Below, in pieces: positions 58,442-64,000 of a stretch of 64,000 nt of DNA (position 1 is the stretch's first letter; each line of letters opens with the position of its first letter). Below the pieces are notes generated by a model that saw only the letters and a program-made list of their open reading frames with translations, was not told where the DNA came from and searched no databases. Origin of the DNA: Zygnema cylindricum. Lineage: Eukaryota; Streptophyta; Zygnematophyceae; Zygnematales; Zygnemataceae. The stretch lies in assembly GCA_037447655.1 (NCBI GenBank), contig JBBHKE010001378.1, positions 535,148-599,147 on the forward strand, read 5' to 3'. The position numbers were made by a program, and so were the translations under genes.

Positions 58442-60503
58442 TTAAAAGACGGCCATGGCGGCTGCGAGGAGGAGGGAGAGGAAAGCTGTAAAGAGAGACA
58501 AGTGGCTCCTTTGGATGGCTGCAATCAGGGAAAGAGAGAAGATATACAAGTGTCAGAGGACAGGGAGAGAGAAAAAGACAGAAGATTTCCCAGTCAAACG
58601 TCTTACAGAGAGACAACGACAGGGAGGGTGAGAGAGGAGAGAGAGGAAGAGGGAGAAAGACAAGACAAAGAGAAAGGAGAGAGAGAGAGTAACAGGTCCA
58701 ACACTCCATACAAGAAAAGTGAGAGAGAGAGAGATAGAAGAGAGACGGAAAGAAGAGGAAAACAGAAAGGTATGGAAGTAAAACCGTCATACCTCCTATC
58801 CCCTCACTCTCTCTCCTCCCTTACAGCTCACAACCCTGGCCTATCCTCTATCCTCCCCCTCTCCCTCTCCCTCCCCCCTCCCCCTCCCCCTCACTCTCCC
58901 TCTCTCCCCCCCCCTCCCCTTCCCTCCCCCTCTCTCCCTCCTCCCTTCCCTCTCTCTCCCCCCCTCCCTCCCTCCCTCACCTCCACTGGGCGGCGGCGAC
59001 GTGACAATGGCCTGCGTGGGCGGCGGCGGCGCGAGACTCGCCGCCTCCGGATACCCCAGCGGCTGGTCCAGCCCCAGAATCTGGACCTGCTCGCTGTCCA
59101 GAACCGCCGACTTCTGCACGGGCACGGCGTTCACGTACACCGCCATGCCGTCCGTACTGTTGTACGCCGTCACGTTCACGGTGTACGGCTCAAACAAGGT
59201 CGACGCGGGGCTAAAGTCTAGACCAATCGCAGCCAAGTCGTCGTACGTCCACGATTGGGTGTCGACATCGGAGATCTCCAGCACGTGGTACCGAACCAAG
59301 TTGCCGATTTTTGTCGCGTAGTCGGTGTCGTTTAGCGTGGCGTAAAGCAGCGCGGCGGCCGATTCGAGGGCCGTATCGTTGGGAGCCAATATCGTGTAAA
59401 ACAGGTCGTCGGCTACCCCACTTTGGAGGAACCCCTCGTCGCCCAGTAACTGGGTGTAGTTGAGCATGGCCCGGAGGAAAAACGAGTGGCTGCCGTTGAG
59501 CGCCTCGATAATCAGGAGAGTGAGGTTTTCGGGGGCGGGGGAGGACTGGGGGGAGGGGAGGGAGAGGGAAGGTGGGAGTGGGGGAAGGAGAGGGAGAGGG
59601 AGAGAGAGAGGGGGGCATGACAGGCTCGGAAGAAGGGGGCGCGGAAGGCTCGAGAGAAGGAGGGAGAGAGGGAGAGGCGGAGGGAGGGACGACGGGAGAG
59701 GCAGAGGGAGGGACGGCGGGAGAGTCGGAGGGAGGGACGGCGGGAGGGGCGGAGGGAGGGACGACGGGCTCCATAGAGGGGGGAGGGGTAGAGGGAGAGG
59801 GAGGAGGATAGACGGGGGCCTCCTCTGGAACCGAGGGGGTGGAGGGAGACTCCGTCGGAGCGTCCGGGAAAGGGGTGGAAGGAGAGGGCGCCGTCATTAA
59901 CTCCACCCCCTCCTCCTCCTCCTCCGCCATCTCCCTCCTGTTCACTGCCCTCATCTCCTCCAGGTACTCCTCCACCAGCGCCGCCTCTCTCACGTGCGAC
60001 GGCACCATCAGATCGGCCATCTCGTGCACCGCGCCGTCACTCGCCGTCACGGCCGACAGCTGCAGCACCGCGATTCCGTCGACCGTACGGTTCCCCTCCG
60101 CCGAATACGACAGACTCAGAGGTGCACCGTCCTCCGCCAGCGTGGCCACCTCCACAGCTCCCTCCCGCCGCCACGTGTCAGCTGTCACGGTGACGGGTGC
60201 CACGTGGCGCAACAGGATTTGACGGAGAATCTGCTGCTGCGCCGGCCGGCGGAGGTAGGCCGTAAGTTTGGCGTTTTCCGGCTGGAGGAGGACGGCGTCG
60301 CAGGGGGAGAAGAAGGAGAGGGAGGGAGAGGAGCGAGTGCGGAGGTCGAGGAGAGGGAGGAGGTCCGCCTCGTCGAGAAGCTCCGCCATGGCCGTGAATC
60401 GCGCGTCGCGGTCGAGCATGGAGATGACGACGAAGTCGGAGGAGGCGGCAGCCATGGATAGGAGGGAGGAGAGGAGGAGGAGGTAGAGGACGGGCGCCGC
60501 CAT
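58442..60503 (-). CDS. GPI-anchored fasciclin-like arabinogalactan-type protein (two FAS1 domains)
   Basis: Secreted cell-surface/wall adhesion protein. Three minus-strand exons: 60503-59622, 59545-58981 and 58518-58442, all in phase, giving 507 aa. The signal peptide is MAAPVLYLLLLSSLLSMAAA. FAS1 domain 1 (about 22-170) contains FVVISMLDRDARFTAMAELL and DFFSPCDAV-like FFSPCDAVLL. It is followed by an acidic linker and a Ser/Pro-rich stretch (about 200-294, SPAVPPSASPVVPPSASP) typical of arabinogalactan glycomodules. FAS1 domain 2 (about 300-450) contains LTLLIIEALNGSHSFFLRAM, FYTILAPNDTALESAAA and VQILGLDQPLG. The C terminus PPPSGAIQRSHLSLFTAFLS continues into a hydrophobic LLLAAAMAVF tail, a GPI-anchor signal. 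N-glycosylation sequons (NGS, NYT, NDT) occur in domain 2. The short intron 59546-59621 in the proline-rich region is inferred from the frame change. Confidence 0.88.
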
Positions 60504-61682
60504 GGCTGGCGCGAGGGAGAGGAGAGGGAGAGAGGGGAGAAAATGCGAGGAATGTAGGAGGTATGGACAGGGTGAGGGAGGGAGAGGGAGGGAGTGGTGG
60601 AGATGAGAGAGAGGGGTGGAGATAGGAATATTCGAGGGAGGGTGGGGAGGGAGGGAGAGTGAGAAACTTGATTTTGCGGCTAGTGGATAACCGGAGTGGG
60701 GAGGGGCCGACGGTCCGTACAATTCAACGGGCAGAATAAACGGCAGGAATGAAACGGTAGCATTCAACGGGACTCGAACCGGACGGCCGTACGGGCGGTG
60801 GGCACGTGCGACGCCAAGATCTGTGGGGCCGACGAGAGGCGCCGTCCTCATGTGCGACGTGGACGGCGGAGAATGCGGGACTTAATGGAAGTTTAGGGGG
60901 GAAGAACGGTGAAGATTCCGCGGAGGAAATGCCAAAAATAGGTTTGTCAATTATTAGGGTTTTGGCCCTGAACGCCCTCTGTCCGCCAATGAGAAGACTG
61001 GATGAGGCAAGGTTGCAGAAGCGGACCCTGTAGGAATGCAGAGGCGACGAGGACAGAGTCGGCTGTGTCAGTGTACAGATCATCACCGGATCTGCGCGAC
61101 CCAGTGGGACTGAAAGACTACGCGTGCGACGAATGAGAACTCTGCGAGCCGCGTGAATTCCAGAATATTTTCTGACCGGCCTGGGGTTTCAAATTTTCGA
61201 TCGTTGGTGTAGAATTTATGCGTCACCTAATCGGACGGCGTTCGTTCGTCCTGGTCGCTGCAGATTTTATCTCGCCTGCGTGCGTCGACAAGACAGCTAC
61301 AATGGGTGCGAAAATTCTAGGTGGCGTCGGCACTTAGAAGCCGTACAGTGCTGTACTTGTAGTTCAAACTTTGTCAAAATTGCCGTAATAAGCACGCGTA
61401 CGGTGGACTGGAGTGGACCGTTCTACACGTTTTTGGCGTAATACGGAAACGACACGCCTGGTACGCGTTATTGAAAAAGTTAGGCTGGAGTTTGACTTCC
61501 ACAGTTCCACCGCATTTACCAATCGTTATCGGCGTCAAGGATTTATTAGTATCAGTGCGGAATTATATCATATAATGCTAATTTTAGACGTGACAGATTA
61601 TCCTGCACTCGTGATTTAGAGTTGCTAACACTAATATATGATTTTCGGTCAGTACAGGTCGCGACCGAATTGGAGTTATTAA
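60504..61682. promoter_or_regulatory. Upstream region of the fasciclin-like gene
   Basis: The first 150 bp are purine-rich on plus (pyrimidine-rich on the sense strand), fitting a plant 5' UTR. GTAC-rich sites occur near 60712-60722, 60784-60796 and 61340-61357. The block taacactaatatatgatttt at 61627-61646 is a MITE fragment related to 32627-32724. No second gene seen. Confidence 0.4.
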
Positions 61683-62644
61683 GGGCACTTTCCCATGTAA
61701 CCGAAACTTTAGTCTTTAAACTTTGTTTTTAGCAAAGATTCTCCGTACTACTTTCAGAGCATTCATATGTAAAAAAATCAAATCGTTACTTTAGATCGTG
61801 ACGGATGTAGACGTGGGTGTAATTTGTGACGGTTTGTAGACGACTACAAAACTCGCGACAATTGATGACGTTTACAAAATAGCGACAAAGAAGACGTCTA
61901 GTTACTTGTGACATTGTAGATGTTTAGGGTTTGTGACATTTTTGACGTCACGCTCACTTATGATAGCGTCGACGTCACTGAATCTAAAACATTCCGCCAT
62001 GGTTTCCTCGTTTTGTTTTATCGTCCTTCTCACTCTACTTGCTATCAAAATAAGCTAGAAGATAGCTGAAATAAATATTTTTTAGAGATATTTCATTTGA
62101 TACCTTTCTTGCATTATTTATTTGCAATAATTGTGAAATAAACGCGTTAATGGGAGAGGGAGAGAGAGAGAGGCGCTTTCACAGACTTCGCTTTTGCGAA
62201 ATGGCGTCTGTTGGTCGAGACCCCCTCCACAGTTACTGGACGGAAAAAAGCGCACGGAAAAAAGTCTCGCACAGGCTGGAAACATGCAGTAAGTTTTTTT
62301 TTTGGTACTCCGAGCACAAAAATTGTCAAAAACCTTCATCGCGTGCGAAATCATATGCGTATTCGCCCACGTCATGGGATTTGTTTAAAATCACCTCGCG
62401 AGGTGATTTTATATCAAGTTTGAAGATGAGCCGGAAGGACGCGAAGGTGGGTCGAAACGCGCTAAACAACAAACTGCATCGCGCTAGACGACAAACTGCA
62501 GTACAGTTAAAGTTTCAAGGTCACGCAACTTTTACGGTGGCAATTTCAATTTTTTGGTACGGCTGCGTATTTTCTCGTTTTTTTCCAAGTTATAGAAGAA
62601 AACGACAAAAAATAACTGTAACTTTAGCACATGGGAAAGTGCCC
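61683..62644. mobile_element. PIF/Harbinger-type non-autonomous element, 962 bp
   Basis: Terminal inverted repeats GGGCACTTTCCCATGT (61683-61698) and ACATGGGAAAGTGCCC (62629-62644) are exact complements and are flanked by TAA on both sides (61680-61682 and 62645-62647). A TAA/TTA duplication with G-starting ends is characteristic of PIF/Harbinger elements. It carries no transposase. The 165-codon ORF at 62150-62647 runs through the right inverted repeat and shows no motif. A 26-bp palindrome lies inside. Confidence 0.82.
62386..62411. repeat. 26-bp perfect palindrome with ACCTCGCGAGGT core
   Basis: AAAATCACCTCG/CGAGGTGATTTT is self-complementary with no loop, extended by one more base pair each side. 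It lies in the interior of the PIF/Harbinger-type element. Confidence 0.95.
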
Positions 62645-63185
62645 TAACTCAGATAAACAATTTCCCTTTTCAATCAAGTTTTGTACTTTGATGGTTTAGG
62701 GTGAAGTTCCATTAAGACATTTTGTATTTGTACGGCCAACATTACATAATGCTACAATTTGAACGAAGTTCCATTGCGCAGAGTCTGTAATCCACGTGTT
62801 AGAAGAAGTGTGGTGCCACGTCGCTACAGATTTGATATTGAAAATTGTCAAAGATTTTCACACCGACCAAACAAAATCATTAGCGTACCATGTACGTGCG
62901 TACTAGGTCAGCGTTTAACACCACTTTTGTCCTCTTTGCAATCGCCTTGTTAAATACCACCTCGTTTATTTATGGTTTTGTTTTTACACGTAACGAATGA
63001 GCGTTGCCAAAAATAATGTGACGACTGGGAGCTAACAAAAATAGCGTGATAAAAGTGCGTTACGAAATTTCATTTGTATTTTCTAATGGATTTGTGAATG
63101 CGTATGTCGTCTGCGAAATTTTTAGATTTCCATTCGTTGCCATCTTGACACGTATGCTCGTTATCCAACATGTCGCGGCTCAATT

Positions 63186-63235
63186 TTTATGTAATTGTTG
63201 ATGTACCTCGCGAGGTACATCACCAATTACATAAA
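63186..63235. repeat. 50-bp near-perfect palindrome with ACCTCGCGAGGT core
   Basis: The centre is 63210/63211. The 25-base arms pair with a single mismatch (63198 against 63223). The central TGATGTACCTCG/CGAGGTACATCA is perfect. It shares the 12-bp core with 62386-62411 but has different outer arms. Confidence 0.95.
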
Positions 63236-63463
63236 CTTTCGAAGCGTATGCTGTAGAAATTAATGGTTTTTAAGTATTTTCTAGGTCTGAATAGAAATAA
63301 AGAAGCCGAGGCAGTCTACCTCTAACTTCTCTCTCCAACTCTCAAACTTGTCGCAGTCACTGAGAAATTGGATAGGAAGCTAGAGCCATGGCTACCTAGG
63401 CTATCCTGAGGTTTACGGGAAATTTATATTAGTTCGGGTTTATTTATTTAAAAGGTATGTGCA

Positions 63464-63540
63464 GGCGGCAGGAATCGATCCTTGTACCTACCGGCCGGCA
63501 GACAGGAAATAGCCGGTAGCCTTAGCCGTTAAGTCTAGGA
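63464..63540 (-). repeat. tRNA-like/SINE-like sequence on the minus strand
   Basis: Read on minus, CTTAACGGCTAAGGCTACCG (A-box-like) is followed about 35 bases later by AGGATCGATTCCTGCC (B-box-like), the same 16-mer as at 23-38. No complete cloverleaf could be folded by eye, so a tRNA-derived SINE or tRNA relic is more likely than a functional tRNA gene. Confidence 0.4.
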
Positions 63541-64000
63541 GTCATGATACGTATTATATAGTTTGATAGTTATTTAAATATGTATACGTACGATTATTCA
63601 TTTAACTACAATAGATTACGGGATACATAGATCTGGTAAAATATAAAGTACGGATTACGGTACGGACTATAAATCAATACCGCGCATTTGTTTCGTAAAT
63701 GAAACAAATACCGCACATGTATTTATTACGGCTACGATTAAATTAGATTCTAATCGGACGGCCGCAATTAGCGCCGAGATCGCGGAGGAAGTTTTCGGCG
63801 GTTTGTGGCCATCGCCACATCGGATGACACGTGGCGATGTAACATTGGAGCGCGGCATCTCCGAGGATTAAAGGAGCGAATCCGGATATTCCACGTGTGG
63901 ACATTTAGGCCATGTCGTACAATGTCCGTACATAAAGTACACCGGCAGCTGTACTTTTGCGTACGGAACAATAATCTGATTGGTTCCGTACGTCAGTAGA

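Larger units (their letters stand above)
62648..64000. other. Right-hand region without a supported gene
   Basis: Apart from the palindrome and the SINE-like fragment there is no supportable exon. The last 300 bases are rich in GTAC and CACGTG motifs (gacacgtggcgatg near 63828, ccacgtgtgg near 63891, tccgtacataaagtac near 63923). They could be the promoter of a gene outside the window. Confidence 0.4.

Noticed and set aside
60757-60785. GGGACTCGAACC, resembling a tRNA T-loop on the minus strand
   Set aside because: The T stem does not pair properly and no D or anticodon arm fits upstream.
62150-62647. 165-codon ORF within the PIF/Harbinger-type element as a possible transposase
   Set aside because: Too short, no DDE or Myb motif, and it reads into the right terminal inverted repeat.

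Overview
This is nuclear DNA from a land plant or a streptophyte green alga. The spliced genes encode a C2-type phospholipase D, a DEG9-like HtrA protease, a plastid epsilon-type lipid phosphate phosphatase, a plastid SLH-domain protein and a GPI-anchored fasciclin-like protein, which together point to Viridiplantae. Genes have many GT-AG introns of 0.1-2 kb packed with CT/GA tracts and small repeats. I cannot fix the species. The unusually repeat-rich introns would suit a bryophyte, lycophyte, fern or charophyte, but this is a guess. Nearly all gene models below were assembled by hand: exons were joined by checking that splice phase and conserved protein motifs continue across each junction. 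Layout: 1-1827, promoter side with G-box/ABRE-like sites and a SINE-like fragment at the extreme left. 1828-11976 (+), 14-exon phospholipase D. 14003-14976 (-), two-exon METTL21/FAM86-type methyltransferase, divergent from 15177-23546 (+), an 18-exon DEG9-like serine protease; the two start codons are only 200 bp apart around a long TC microsatellite. 25334-27463 (-), intact intronless hAT/DUF659 transposase-like ORF that has lost key catalytic residues. 31024-34715 (-), ribosomal protein eS10. 35400-39459 (+), Sel1-like repeat protein with a mitochondrial-type N terminus. 39797-42350 (-), plastid lipid phosphate phosphatase, tail-to-tail with the Sel1 gene and head-to-head with 44069-53984 (+), a 13-exon plastid SLH-domain/coiled-coil protein. 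58442-60503 (-), fasciclin-like arabinogalactan-type protein. The right end (60.5-64 kb) has no gene I can support but holds a PIF/Harbinger-type MITE, striking palindromes and a second SINE-like fragment. Mobile DNA: an 867-bp hAT-type non-autonomous element with an 8-bp target duplication (55630-56496), a 962-bp PIF/Harbinger-type element with TAA duplications (61683-62644), and several copies of a small TA-flanked MITE family (best copy 19902-20122). The genes do not form a pathway. Loose themes are membrane lipid turnover (PLD, LPP) and plastid proteins (LPP, SLH). The most notable observations are the catalytically altered hAT gene, inverted GTCAA/TTGAC arrays bracketing the SLH exons, a four-copy duplication of an exon end with its GC splice donor in the protease gene, and two palindromes sharing the core ACCTCGCGAGGT.
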